Assembly: GCF_003121405.1 (NCBI RefSeq)
Contig: NZ_QBUY01000049.1
Coordinates: 1 to 62,913, forward strand
DNA: 62,913 nucleotides
From: Paraburkholderia sp. C35
GTDB taxonomy: Bacteria > Pseudomonadota > Gammaproteobacteria > Burkholderiales > Burkholderiaceae
Direction of reading: 5' to 3'
The notes beneath the pieces were generated by a model that worked only from the letters and a program-made list of their open reading frames with translations, was not told the origin of the DNA and made no database searches. The position numbers were made by a program, and so were the translations under genes. Positions 52,648 through 61,735 of the stretch are shown here, one piece after another; the first letter of the stretch is position 1; each line of letters begins with the position of its first letter.

Positions 52648-53625
52648 TCAGAAACCGATCGGTTTGCGGCGCGAGTTGTAGTCGAGGCGAATATCGTCGG
52701 CGTTCATGTGATCGCGGTTTGCGATGCGCGCGGAGCCGAATCCGTTCAGGATCGCGCGCCGCATTTCGCGCGGCGACGCCTGCATCAGCGCGTCGAGCGC
52801 CGCGCCGCCGAGCTGCACCGGAAAACGCTGGCCCCAACCGTGCGCCGAGCGGATCTCGTCGTAGATCGACTGCGCGATGCGCCGCGAGCCTTCGCGGTCC
52901 GGCGGCGGAATCTCGTAGACGTTCATCCGGTTCATGATCGGCTCGGGAATCGCGCGCTCATCGTTGGCCGTCGCGATCCAGATCACATGACCCGCGTTGA
53001 TGGGAATCTCCGCGAATTCGTCGATGAAGGTTTGCGCTGTGTCATGTTCGAGCAGCGCGTAGAGCGCGCCGAGCGGATCGTATTGCGAATCGCCCGTCGC
53101 CTTGTCGATTTCATCGACGGCGATCACCGGGTTCGCATAACTGCCGTGCACGAGCGCGTCGAACACCTTGCCCGGCTTCGCGTTCTTCCATTGCGACGAC
53201 GCGCCCGACAGAATCCAGCCCGCCGTCAGCGAACTCATCGCCACGTAGTGATACGCGGTGCCGAGCATGCGCGACAGCTGCTTCGCGAAATGCGTCTTGC
53301 CGATGCCGGGATCGCCGAGCAGCAGAATCGGCATCAGTTCGAGGCGGTCGTCGGTTTCGAGGCACAGCGCGACCTGCTTGCGGATGTCGTCGAGCGGTTC
53401 GGTGAAGTTGGGCAAAGAACCGATCAGATCGTCGATGGACGGCATCCGGTTCGGCTTCACGCAAAAGCGCAGATTCCCCACCTTCAGCATTTTTTCGTAG
53501 GTGCAACGCAGTGCGTCGTTGGCGCCTTCGCTGAGTTCGTTGAGCGCCGTCTCGACCTGATCCAGGTCATAGACCTTGCTGAACGATGCCACTGCAATTT
53601 CCTGTTTCACCATGGCCGTTGTCAT
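52648..53625 (-). CDS. AAA+ ATPase, Lon-like but without protease domain
   Basis: A 325-residue protein from ATG 53625. After a short N-terminal part (SFSKVYDLDQVETALNELSE) comes an AAA+ module: Walker A GDPGIGKTHFAKQL, Walker B VIAVDEIDKA, sensor 1 WIATANDERAIPEPIMNRM with the arginine finger region, and a helical lid (SPREMRRAILNGFGSARIAN). The layout resembles the Lon ATPase core, but the serine-lysine protease domain and long N domain are absent. It is monocistronic, with the 325-bp gap 53626-53950 upstream. A partner protein is expected in trans. Confidence 0.87.
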   Translation of the reverse strand: MTTAMVKQEIAVASFSKVYDLDQVETALNELSEGANDALRCTYEKMLKVGNLRFCVKPNRMPSIDDLIGSLPNFTEPLDDIRKQVALCLETDDRLELMPILLLGDPGIGKTHFAKQLSRMLGTAYHYVAMSSLTAGWILSGASSQWKNAKPGKVFDALVHGSYANPVIAVDEIDKATGDSQYDPLGALYALLEHDTAQTFIDEFAEIPINAGHVIWIATANDERAIPEPIMNRMNVYEIPPPDREGSRRIAQSIYDEIRSAHGWGQRFPVQLGGAALDALMQASPREMRRAILNGFGSARIANRDHMNADDIRLDYNSRRKPIGF

Positions 53626-53950
53626 TGCTTCCCCCGTCGTGCCGTCTTGCGCTCGCAGCGTCCCCGACGCCGCTTCAATTTCAGTGTAACGACGCCGAAA
53701 TGGCATGCAAGCCAGCAGCCACGCGGGTCTGCTGCTAATCACACATAGCGGGCGAGGCAATTGCTTGAATCGTCACATGCGCACCCCATCTGCAATGCAA
53801 TGTAACTGCCGCGCGCTGAACCTTGGTTCCAGATCTGGTGTCAGAAAAACCGTTATCCCGATAAAGCGTAAGATGGTCGGCGGTCGCAAGAAAGAACGCG
53901 CGAATGCCGCACGCTTGAGCGAAACGCAGCGATTCCGGAGACTTTTGTAC

Positions 53951-54460
53951 ATGTGGAAAACCAGCCTCGTCGCCGTCGTGATCGGCGCCTCGTTGGTGGC
54001 TCAGGCCACGATGGCCCAGACGCAGCCGCGCAGCGCGCCGCCTGTCGTCAAATGGGAACTGCAGGTGATGCGCGACGGTCAGCAGATCGATTCGTTCGAC
54101 GGCAGCACGACCGTCGGCCAGGCGCGCACGGACACGCACCATCACGTGGTGCAGAACAATGTCGGCTGCAAGGATATGCCGGCCGGCAGCATCGACCTGT
54201 CGCGCACGCTGACCATTTCGCCGACCCAGGCCGATGCGAGCGGCGTGACGTTTTCGATCGATGCGCAGGAGACGCTCGAAGAAACCTCCACGCGCACGAC
54301 CGACACCGGCTGCAAGCTGCCGCCGCAGCCGCGTCAGGTGAGCGCGAACCATCCTGGGCTGAAAGTGCCGCCGGGCAGCGACTGGGCCTCATGGACGATC
54401 GTCGACAAAGATCCGAATCTCGTATATCGATTGCGTGCAAGCGTCGCAAACAACCCGTGA
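53951..54460 (+). CDS. Hypothetical exported protein
   Basis: A 169-residue protein with a signal peptide (KTSLVAVVIGASLVAQATMA, cut before QTQP). The mature part is predicted beta-rich (VVKWELQVMRDGQQIDSFDG, ASGVTFSIDAQETLEE) and has two cysteines (NNVGCKDM, DTGCKLP) that could pair. No family recognised. The EEP hydrolase gene starts 28 bp after its stop, so they may form an operon. In-frame sequence upstream to 53705 is not protein-like. Confidence 0.7.
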   Translation: MWKTSLVAVVIGASLVAQATMAQTQPRSAPPVVKWELQVMRDGQQIDSFDGSTTVGQARTDTHHHVVQNNVGCKDMPAGSIDLSRTLTISPTQADASGVTFSIDAQETLEETSTRTTDTGCKLPPQPRQVSANHPGLKVPPGSDWASWTIVDKDPNLVYRLRASVANNP

Positions 54461-54488
54461 ACTCAATGAACGACGTGGATAACGCGGC

Positions 54489-55286
54489 ATGCGAAACCCC
54501 GAAGAACTGATACGCGACAACCTCGACCGCAGAGACTTCATCGCCGTGAGCTGGAACCTGCACAAGGGCCGCTCGCCGCTTGGCTTCCAGGCATGGCAGG
54601 CGATGCAGCGGTGGGTGCAGTCGGTGCATGCCGATGCATATTTCCTGCAGGAAGCGATGGCGCGCCGGATGCCCGGCCCCGTGCTGGCGAGTTCGTTCGG
54701 CGCGCGCATGGGCGACATCGATAGCGATGTCTGGCATTGCCAGGCGACCGAAATCGCCGAAGCGCTGCAACTGCAGATCGCCCTCGGACCGAACGTGTTC
54801 AAGCCGTCATGGCGGCACGGCAATGCGATCCTGTCGCCGCATCCTCTCGATCTCGGCGGACGCTGGGACATCTCCGCGCACCGCTTCGAACGGCGCGGCC
54901 TGCTGGTCGCGCGTGCGACCTTTGGTGGCCGTGAAGTGACGCTGCTATGCGCGCATCTCGCGCTGACGCGCCAGGCGCGCTTGCGTCAGATGCACTGGAT
55001 CGCGCACTGGATCTCGAAGGAAGCGCCGGATGGCCCGCTCGTGCTGGCAGGCGACTTCAACGACTGGCGCAACGATTCCGTGCCGCTGTTCGGCGAGCAT
55101 GGACTGAAGGAAGTCGCGACCTTGCTTGGCGAGCCGGGCCGCACGTTTCCGGCGTTCTCGCCCGCGCTGGCGCTCGACAAGATGTTCGTGCGCGGCATGA
55201 AGCCGGTCGAATGGATCCAGCCGGCGCAGGAAACCGCCTGGCTGTCGGATCACCTGCCCTATATGGCGCGGCTACGCGTCGAGTGA
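54489..55286 (+). CDS. Endonuclease/exonuclease/phosphatase family protein
   Basis: A 265-residue hydrolase of the EEP fold (DNase I/exonuclease III-like). Catalytic motifs are AVSWNLHKGRSP (Asn), YFLQEAMA (metal Glu), WRHGNAILS, CAHLALTRQARL (His), LVLAGDFNDWRND (Asp and Asn) and TAWLSDHLPYMARL (Asp-His). No signal peptide. By family the substrate may be nucleic acid or a phosphodiester lipid head group. It converges on the epimerase gene with a 15-bp gap. Confidence 0.9.
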   Translation: MRNPEELIRDNLDRRDFIAVSWNLHKGRSPLGFQAWQAMQRWVQSVHADAYFLQEAMARRMPGPVLASSFGARMGDIDSDVWHCQATEIAEALQLQIALGPNVFKPSWRHGNAILSPHPLDLGGRWDISAHRFERRGLLVARATFGGREVTLLCAHLALTRQARLRQMHWIAHWISKEAPDGPLVLAGDFNDWRNDSVPLFGEHGLKEVATLLGEPGRTFPAFSPALALDKMFVRGMKPVEWIQPAQETAWLSDHLPYMARLRVE

Positions 55287-55301
55287 TTGCGCCGTGGCGC
55301 G

Positions 55302-56288
55302 TCAGTCGCGCTGCGGCGTCCAGTTGATCTCAGCGCTGATCGTTTCGCCCGGCTGAAGCACACGATAGCCCGCGCGCTCGCGAGCCTCGTCCGTGGTGGC
55401 GTTGAAGCAGTCGGTCGTATTCGTGACGGGTTCGACGCAGAGCTGCACATCGTTTGCGGGCGCGAAAATCACCATGTGGTTGAACGGGGCGTCGGCCGTC
55501 ATCGTCACGCGACGACGCTCGTCCGGCCACGCAATCGTCGCGCTGCGCGCCCAGTTGCTGAAGTTGTTGTCGAGATCGAAGGCGTCGGCGCTCATGCCGG
55601 TTTTCAATGCATCGACGGCGGGATGCGGGCCGAGATGCGTCGGCAGCACGTCGGCGTCGGCGTGCCACATCTGCTCCACCTGCGCGGTAATCACCGTATT
55701 CGCCGTGCGCGGATAGTACGGGTGATGTCCCATGCCGAACGGCATCGCACTGTCCGACAGATTTTCTGCAGCGAGCGTCACGCGCAAGGCATCGCCGAGC
55801 AATTCGATGCGCTGAGTCGCGCGATAACGGAACGGCCAGTCGCCACGCGCGCCGCTATCCGGCACATGCTCGAAATGCAATTCCACCGATGAAGCCGTGC
55901 GCGCGCCGACGCGCCACGGCCTACGCCACGCGTGACCGTGCAGCGCATGCGCGTAGCGGTTGCCGTCGCCGGAAAGATCGATCACGCGGCCTTCGAACGC
56001 GAAGCGCCCGTCACGAATGCGATTGCAATACGGAAACAGCGGAAAGCTCGCCATCCGAAGCGGATCGCGGGCAGCGAGCGCCGCGCGCGTCGCGGGACGC
56101 AGCCAGTGCAGCGCGCGCGGCGACGCCTGTTCGTGTGTGGTAATGAAGTAAGCGGCAATCGCGCCGCCGACTTCCGGCGCCACCACAAGAGTCGTATCGC
56201 CGCTCGACAGCACGACCAGCGACGGATCGTCGATGCGCAGATCGGTGGCGAAATCGGCTGCGGACGGATGGGGAATGGCTTCGCGCAT
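55302..56288 (-). CDS. Aldose 1-epimerase (galactose mutarotase-like)
   Basis: A 328-residue enzyme from ATG 56288 (MREAIPHPSAADFATDLRID). Galactose mutarotase-like motifs: LFPYCNRIRDGRFAFEG, ALHGHAWRRPWRV (His), PFGMGHHPYYPR (His), and FNHMVIFAP with VQLCVEPVTNTTDCFN (catalytic Glu). It interconverts sugar anomers. It is divergent from the LacI gene and close to the sugar ABC operon, with a shared operator, so it likely conditions the imported sugar. Confidence 0.9.
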   Translation of the reverse strand: MREAIPHPSAADFATDLRIDDPSLVVLSSGDTTLVVAPEVGGAIAAYFITTHEQASPRALHWLRPATRAALAARDPLRMASFPLFPYCNRIRDGRFAFEGRVIDLSGDGNRYAHALHGHAWRRPWRVGARTASSVELHFEHVPDSGARGDWPFRYRATQRIELLGDALRVTLAAENLSDSAMPFGMGHHPYYPRTANTVITAQVEQMWHADADVLPTHLGPHPAVDALKTGMSADAFDLDNNFSNWARSATIAWPDERRRVTMTADAPFNHMVIFAPANDVQLCVEPVTNTTDCFNATTDEARERAGYRVLQPGETISAEINWTPQRD

Positions 56289-56404
56289 AGTCGTTTGAAT
56301 GGGCGTGGACGGGTGCAGCGTCGGCGGGCGCGCGTGTTCGGATGCGTTCGGATGCCTTCTGCCGATGCGGCCCGCGCGAGCGAGAATCGCACGGCTGCTT
56401 CCAT

Positions 56405-56429
56405 TGGTCAATATTATTAGTAATAATCC
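56405..56429. promoter_or_regulatory. LacI-type operator A
   Basis: ATTGGTCAAT (56405-56414) leads into the perfect palindrome ATTATTAGTAATAAT (56415-56429). It lies in the divergent region between the epimerase and LacI genes, about 120 bp from the epimerase start. The core ATATTATTAGT recurs at sites B and C. Confidence 0.65.
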
Positions 56430-56500
56430 TTACGCGAACCTGCCCTTTCCGGCGCATCGCGCGAAGCGAAAAAGCGGGGTTTGCGCGTGTTGTCCGGCGC

Positions 56501-56528
56501 ATATTATTAGTGGTACCGTCAGTACCAC
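56501..56528. promoter_or_regulatory. LacI-type operator B
   Basis: The core ATATTATTAGT (56501-56511) overlaps a perfect inverted repeat GTGGTAC(CGTCA)GTACCAC (56510-56528). It lies 50 bp upstream of the LacI start codon, a position suited to autorepression. Confidence 0.65.
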
Positions 56529-56578
56529 GATGCCTGCGGCATTCACCGTCAACGAGCCGCCGTTGCGCGGCCAGATCA

Positions 56579-57661
56579 ATGAAAAAATCGACTCAGCGCC
56601 GCCCGACGATGACCGATATCGCCAAGCTAACCGGCGTATCGCAATCGACCGTATCTCTCGTCCTGAACAACGCGACCAGCGCGAAGTTTTCCGAAGCGAC
56701 CCGCAACAAGGTGCTGAAAACCGCGCAGGATCTCGGCTATCGGCTGTCTGCGCGCGAACCGCTGCCGCCCGCCTCGGGCGAACGCAACCTGATCATCTAT
56801 CTCGCCGACGAAATCTCGACCAGCCCGCACCCGGTGGTGAACATCGACGGCGCGCGCGACGCCGCCTACGCGAACGGCAAGCTGCTCGCCGTCTACTCGA
56901 CGCACGGTAACGCCGATGTCGAAAAGCAGGTGCTCGACGCCGTGCTGGCCAGTCCGACGGTGTTCGGCGTGATCTACGCGACCGTCTACACGCGCAAGGT
57001 GACGCTGCCCGCCGCGCTCTCGCAGGTGCCGACCGTGCTGCTCAACTGCTACACGAGCGAAGGCGGCCAGTCGTCGATCGTGCCGGCCGAAGTCGCGGGC
57101 GGCCACGTCGCCACGGAATTCCTGTTACGCGCGGGCCCCCGGCGCATCGGCTTTATCAACGGCGAACACTGGCAGGACGCGGCGAAAGACCGCCTCAAGG
57201 GATATCGCACCGCGCTCGCCACCGCCGACCTGCCCTTCGCGCCCGAACTGGTGCGCGACGGCGACTGGAGTTCGGGCACGGGCTTCGAGCACACGCTCTC
57301 GCTGATGCGCGAGACGCACCCGCCCACCGCCATCTTCTGCGCGAACGACCTGATGGCGCTCGGCGCGATCGAGGCGCTCAAGCAACTCGGCTACCGCGTC
57401 CCCGACGACGTCTCCGTGCTCGGCTACGACGACCAGGAAATCGCGCGCCACACACACCCGCCGCTGTCGACCGTGGTGCTGCCGAACTACGAACTGGGCC
57501 GCTGGGCCGTCGATACGCTGATGCAGGAAGTGCACAACCAGGCAGCCGGTGCGCCCGTGCGTCATCGCATGGTGAAACTCGACGGTCCGCTGATCGAACG
57601 CGGGTCAGTCAGGGAAATTACCGAGGCAAAACCTGCAGCAATTAATATTATTAGTGATTGA
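56579..57661 (+). CDS. LacI family sugar regulator
   Basis: A 360-residue repressor. ATG 56579 begins KKSTQRRPTMTDIAKLTGVS; the helix-turn-helix with hinge is DIAKLTGVSQSTVSLVLNNA. The periplasmic-binding-like effector domain follows (GFINGEHWQDAAKDRLKGYR, PTAIFCANDLMALGAIEALK, VPDDVSVLGYDDQEIARHTH). It most likely represses the downstream ABC operon and the divergent epimerase until the sugar is present. The end of its reading frame (codons for INIISD) forms operator C. Confidence 0.94.
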   Translation: MKKSTQRRPTMTDIAKLTGVSQSTVSLVLNNATSAKFSEATRNKVLKTAQDLGYRLSAREPLPPASGERNLIIYLADEISTSPHPVVNIDGARDAAYANGKLLAVYSTHGNADVEKQVLDAVLASPTVFGVIYATVYTRKVTLPAALSQVPTVLLNCYTSEGGQSSIVPAEVAGGHVATEFLLRAGPRRIGFINGEHWQDAAKDRLKGYRTALATADLPFAPELVRDGDWSSGTGFEHTLSLMRETHPPTAIFCANDLMALGAIEALKQLGYRVPDDVSVLGYDDQEIARHTHPPLSTVVLPNYELGRWAVDTLMQEVHNQAAGAPVRHRMVKLDGPLIERGSVREITEAKPAAINIISD

Positions 57662-57666
57662 CCAAT
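57645..57666. promoter_or_regulatory. LacI-type operator C, overlapping the lacI stop
   Basis: ATATTATTAGT (57645-57655) and ATTGACCAAT (57657-57666, the inverse of ATTGGTCAAT in site A) flank the LacI stop codon. The site is about 105 bp upstream of the binding-protein start, so it can control the transporter genes separately from lacI. Confidence 0.65.
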
Positions 57667-57768
57667 AATAATTCGTGATGAAATAATCGGCACGACCGGT
57701 TACCACCGAAGTGCCGGCAGCAGTTGAAGCACAAAAGCAAAACACACCAACTGGTACTGGAGGAAGAC

Positions 57769-58773
57769 ATGGCGTCGCAGAATCGGGATTCGCGCGGACA
57801 ACGGCTTCAACCGCTTGCCGCAGCATTGCTGGCAGCCGCATTGGGATTGGGCATGGCATCGGCACACGCCGACGACCTGCCGAAAATTCCCGCCAAGAAA
57901 CCGCTGAAAGTCGGCTTCGCGCAGACGGAGAGCAACAATCCGTGGCGTCTCGCCGAAACGCAAAGCTTCAAAGATGTCGCCGCGAAGTGCGGCTGGCAGA
58001 TGGTGATGACGGACGCCAACGGCTCCAACTCGAAGCAGGTCTCCGACATCCAGAGCATGATCGCGCAGCACGTCGATCTGCTCGTGTTCCCGCCGCGTGA
58101 AGAAAAGCCGCTCGCGCCTGTCGTGTTGCAGGCGAAGAAGGCCGGCATTCCCGTGATCCTCGTCGACCGCAACGTCGATCAGTCGGTGGCGAAGGCAGGC
58201 CGCGACTACATCACGTTCATCGGCTCGGACTTCATCGATCAAGGCCACCGCGCCGCCGACTGGCTCGTCAAGGCGACGGGCGGCAAGGCGAAGATCATCG
58301 AACTCGAAGGCACCACGGGCGCGTCCGCTGCGAACGACCGCAAGAAGGGCTTCGACGAAGTGATCGCGAAGAATCCGGGCATGTCGATCATCGCCTCGCA
58401 ACGCGGCGATTTCGCGCGCGACAAGGGCCGTCAGGTGATGGAAACGCTGCTGCAGGCTCATCCCGACGTCACGGCCGTGTACGCGCACAACGACGAAATG
58501 GCGCTCGGCGCGATCGCGGCGCTCAAGGCTGCGGGCAAGCAACCGGGTAAGGACATCCAGATCGTCACCATCGACGGTACGAAGGGTGGCCTCGATGCGA
58601 TCGCCGCAGGCGAACTCGGCGCGAGCGTGCAGTCGAGCCCGTTCTTCGGCCCGCTCGCTTGCGATGTCGCGGAGAAGTTTGCGAAGGGCGAGAAGATCCC
58701 TGTGTGGGTCAAGGTGTCCGACCGCTTCTACGACAAGAACAACGTGAAGGAAAGCATGCAGTACGGCTATTGA
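57769..58773 (+). CDS. ytfQ: Sugar ABC transporter substrate-binding protein, YtfQ-like
   Basis: A 334-residue periplasmic sugar-binding protein. ATG 57769 follows a strong TGGAGGAAGAC; the signal peptide ends SAHA-DDL. It aligns with E. coli YtfQ (galactofuranose binding): KVGFAQTESNNPWRLAETQS, NSKQVSDIQSMIAQHVDLLV, LVDRNVDQSV, ELEGTTGASAANDRKKGFDE, QRGDFARDKGRQVMETLL and VYAHNDEMALGAIAALKAAG. By family the ligand is galactofuranose or a related pentose/hexose. The ATPase gene follows after 302 bp, so the transcript has a long spacer. Confidence 0.88.
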   Translation: MASQNRDSRGQRLQPLAAALLAAALGLGMASAHADDLPKIPAKKPLKVGFAQTESNNPWRLAETQSFKDVAAKCGWQMVMTDANGSNSKQVSDIQSMIAQHVDLLVFPPREEKPLAPVVLQAKKAGIPVILVDRNVDQSVAKAGRDYITFIGSDFIDQGHRAADWLVKATGGKAKIIELEGTTGASAANDRKKGFDEVIAKNPGMSIIASQRGDFARDKGRQVMETLLQAHPDVTAVYAHNDEMALGAIAALKAAGKQPGKDIQIVTIDGTKGGLDAIAAGELGASVQSSPFFGPLACDVAEKFAKGEKIPVWVKVSDRFYDKNNVKESMQYGY

Positions 58774-59075
58774 GCCTCGACTGAGCGGCTTTTGAGCAGC
58801 TTTTGAGCATTTGACAGGCGTTGTTGCGCAAGCAGTGAAGAGGCCAGCATGCCGCGACCCACGCAGCGCGGCATGCGACATGGCCTGAAGGCAAGACCTC
58901 GGCGAAACGCATGCGCTTCGCCGGCGGGAAGGGTTCGGAGCGACGTGTCGGTTGCGCGCGTTTTCGCGCTCAGCGGGCCGTCGCTTCGCTTTGTCGGGCG
59001 TACCATGAACGTCGCGGCCAGGAAGATAGCCTTGCGCTGCATCGCCAGCGATGCAGCATGAGACAGGAGACAAAC

Positions 59076-60716
59076 GTGACGCAATCCACCGCGCAACCTG
59101 ACACGAATTCAGGCGTACAACCGTCGGCTGCACGCGCGCCCCTGCTCGACATGCAGGGCATCGATATTTCATTCGGCGGCGTCGCCGCGCTGCGCGGCGC
59201 GAACCTCACCGTTGCCGCGGGCGAAGTCCACGCGCTGATCGGCCAGAACGGCGCGGGCAAATCCACCATGATCAAGATCCTCACGGGCGCCTATCGGCGC
59301 TCGGGCGGCAGCGTGCGCTTCGAGGATCGCGAGATCGATTTCCGCACGCCAAAAGAGGCGCGCGAAGCCGGCATCAGCACGATCTATCAGGAGATCAATC
59401 TGGTGCCGTTCCGCTCGGTGGCGGAGAACATTTTTCTGGGCCGCGAGCCGCGCCGTTTCGGTCTGATCGACTGGCGCGAAGTGCAGCGGCGCGCGTCGGC
59501 GCTGCTCGAATCGTTTGGCTTGCAGATCGATGTGAAGAAACCGGCGGGCAGCTATTCGACGGCGATTCAGCAGATGGTTGCGCTCGCACGCGCTGTGTCG
59601 TCGGACGCGAAGATGGTGATCATGGATGAATCGACTTCGTCGCTCGATGAGCGCGAAGTCGAGTTGCTGTTCACCGTCGTGCGCAAGCTGCGCGACGATG
59701 GCCGTGCGGTGATCTTCGTGTCGCATCGGCTCGACGAACTGTATGCGCTGTGCGACCGCGTCACCGTGATGCGCGATGGACAAACTGTCGCGCAAAGCGC
59801 CATGAAGGACATCGACAAGCGCCAGCTTGTCACCACGATGCTCGGCCGCACGCTCGCCGCCGTCGTGCAGGACGATAGCGCGGCGCGCGAGGCGAATCTC
59901 GCACGTCGCGGCGACAAGGCCATTTCCGCGCGCAATCTGTCCGCGCATCCGAAGGTGAGCGATGTGTCGCTCGATGTGCATGCAGGTGAAGCCGTCGGTC
60001 TCGCGGGCCTGCTCGGCTCGGGCCGCACGGAAACGATGCGCCTTCTGTTCGGCGCGGATCCCGCCGAGCGCGGCACGCTGTCGATCAACGGCAAGGACGT
60101 CGCACTGAAATCGCCGCAAGATGCGATTGCGCGCGGCCTCGCGTATCTCACGGAAGACCGCAAGGCGGAAGGCATCGTGCCGGAACTGTCGGTGCGCGAC
60201 AACCTCACGCTGGTCTGTCTGCGCACGCTGTCGAAGCACGGCATCGTCGATGTAAAAAAGCAGCAGGCGATCGTCGATCGATTCATTGCGTCGCTTGGCA
60301 TCAAGCTGCGTTCGCCCGATCAGCCGATCCGCGAACTGTCGGGCGGCAATCAGCAGAAGGTATTGCTCGCGCGCTGGCTCGCCGCGCAGCCGTCGCTGCT
60401 GCTGCTCGACGAACCGACGCGCGGCATCGACGTCGGCGCAAAAGCGGATGTCGCAAAGATCGTGCGCGAACTGCGCGACGAAGGCATGGCGGTGCTGTTG
60501 TCCGCCTCGGAACTGGAAGAACTGACGGCTGTGGCCGATCGCGCCGTCGTGATTCGCGACGGCCGCACGGTCGCCGAACTGGATGGCGCGCAAATGAGCG
60601 AATCCGCGATCATGGACGCGATTGCCTACGGCAGCGCGGGCACCTCGCAACTGGTGGAAGCGGCGCAGTCCGCACATATCGGCGATGTCACGGAGGGCGA
60701 CCGTCATGGCTCATGA
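59076..60716 (+). CDS. ytfR: Sugar ABC transporter ATPase, YtfR-like
   Basis: A 546-residue protein with two fused ABC cassettes. GTG 59076 has ACAGGAGAC just upstream; ATG 59058 is a possible alternative. Cassette 1: Walker A LIGQNGAGKSTMIKIL, degenerate signature YSTAIQQMVALARA, Walker B MVIMDESTSSLDE. Cassette 2: relaxed Walker A GLLGSGRTETMRLLFG, signature ELSGGNQQKVLLARWL, Walker B LLLLDEPTRGIDVG. This asymmetry is normal for sugar importers of the CUT2 class. It overlaps the permease gene by 11 bp. Confidence 0.92.
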   Translation: MTQSTAQPDTNSGVQPSAARAPLLDMQGIDISFGGVAALRGANLTVAAGEVHALIGQNGAGKSTMIKILTGAYRRSGGSVRFEDREIDFRTPKEAREAGISTIYQEINLVPFRSVAENIFLGREPRRFGLIDWREVQRRASALLESFGLQIDVKKPAGSYSTAIQQMVALARAVSSDAKMVIMDESTSSLDEREVELLFTVVRKLRDDGRAVIFVSHRLDELYALCDRVTVMRDGQTVAQSAMKDIDKRQLVTTMLGRTLAAVVQDDSAAREANLARRGDKAISARNLSAHPKVSDVSLDVHAGEAVGLAGLLGSGRTETMRLLFGADPAERGTLSINGKDVALKSPQDAIARGLAYLTEDRKAEGIVPELSVRDNLTLVCLRTLSKHGIVDVKKQQAIVDRFIASLGIKLRSPDQPIRELSGGNQQKVLLARWLAAQPSLLLLDEPTRGIDVGAKADVAKIVRELRDEGMAVLLSASELEELTAVADRAVVIRDGRTVAELDGAQMSESAIMDAIAYGSAGTSQLVEAAQSAHIGDVTEGDRHGS

Positions 60717-61713
60717 GTCGCTCCGCAATGACGGCGCGCCGCTCGCGGCTGCTTCAGCGTCGCCCGATCCATCGACGGTGAAGAAGAAGCGCCACATCAC
60801 GATCCAGCGCGAGATCGTCGTGCTGCTCGCGATGCTCGTCTTCAACCTGCTGTTCACGCAGCACTTCTGGTCGCTGCAAACCTTCAACGTCAATCTGACG
60901 CAGGTCGTGACGATCGTGATCGTCGGGATCGGCATGACGCTGGTGGTGGCGACGGGCGGCATCGATCTTTCCGTGGGCGCGTCGATGGCGATTGCGGGCG
61001 CGCTCGCGCCGATGCTGTTCCTGCATATCGCCGGGCCGCTCGGCATCGCGCTCGCGTTCGTGCTGCCCGTGCTGGCGGCTGCCGTGTGCGGCGTGTTCAA
61101 CGGTTTCCTCGTCACGCGATTAGCGGTGCAGCCGATTGTGGCGACACTCGTGCTGTTCATCGCCGGACGCGGCATCGCGCAGGTCGTCACCGATGGCAGC
61201 TTGCAGGCGTTCAACAATCCCGCGTTCCAGTGGATCGCGCTCGGCAAGGTGGCAGGCGTGCCGTTCCAGGTGCTGCTGATGTTTGCGCTGGTCGCGTTCT
61301 TCGCGTGGGTCGTGAGAAAAACGCTGTTCGGCCAGTATCTGCTCGTGACGGGCGGCAACGAAAAATCCGCGTATCTGAGCGGCGTGCCGACCACGCGCGT
61401 CAAGATGCTCGCGTACACGCTGTGCGCGGCGTTGTCGGGTCTCGCGGGGCTGATTTCGATTTCGGTGAATTCGTCGTCGGATGCGAACGTGGTCGGGCTC
61501 GGTATCGAACTCGATGCGATTGCGGCGGTGGCCGTCGGCGGTACGGCATTGACGGGCGGCAAGGCGTACATCGGCGGCACGCTGATCGGCGCGCTGATCA
61601 TCCAGTTGCTGCGCTACACGCTGCTCGCGCACGGCATTCCCGATGCCGCCGCGCTCGTCGTCAAGGCGGGCATCATCATCGCGGCGGTTTACGTGCAGCG
61701 TCGCTCGCGCTGA
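60706..61713 (+). CDS. ytfT: Sugar ABC transporter permease, YtfT-like
   Basis: A 335-residue CUT2 permease with about eight to ten helices. The cytosolic N terminus (MAHESLRNDGAPLAAASASP) precedes the first helix. Signature segments: VVATGGIDLSVGASMAIAGA, NGFLVTRLAVQPIVATLVLF, LLVTGGNEKSAYLSGVPTTR and GGTALTGGKAYIGGTLIGAL. The start overlaps the ATPase stop. It should pair with the next permease as a heterodimer. Confidence 0.87.
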   Translation: MAHESLRNDGAPLAAASASPDPSTVKKKRHITIQREIVVLLAMLVFNLLFTQHFWSLQTFNVNLTQVVTIVIVGIGMTLVVATGGIDLSVGASMAIAGALAPMLFLHIAGPLGIALAFVLPVLAAAVCGVFNGFLVTRLAVQPIVATLVLFIAGRGIAQVVTDGSLQAFNNPAFQWIALGKVAGVPFQVLLMFALVAFFAWVVRKTLFGQYLLVTGGNEKSAYLSGVPTTRVKMLAYTLCAALSGLAGLISISVNSSSDANVVGLGIELDAIAAVAVGGTALTGGKAYIGGTLIGALIIQLLRYTLLAHGIPDAAALVVKAGIIIAAVYVQRRSR

Positions 61714-61735
61714 ACGCTTCGTTAGAGACGATCCG

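Noticed and set aside
57700..59172. 490-codon minus-strand frame opposite the sugar-binding protein gene
   Set aside because: Antisense to a clear ytfQ-like gene; no domain similarity.
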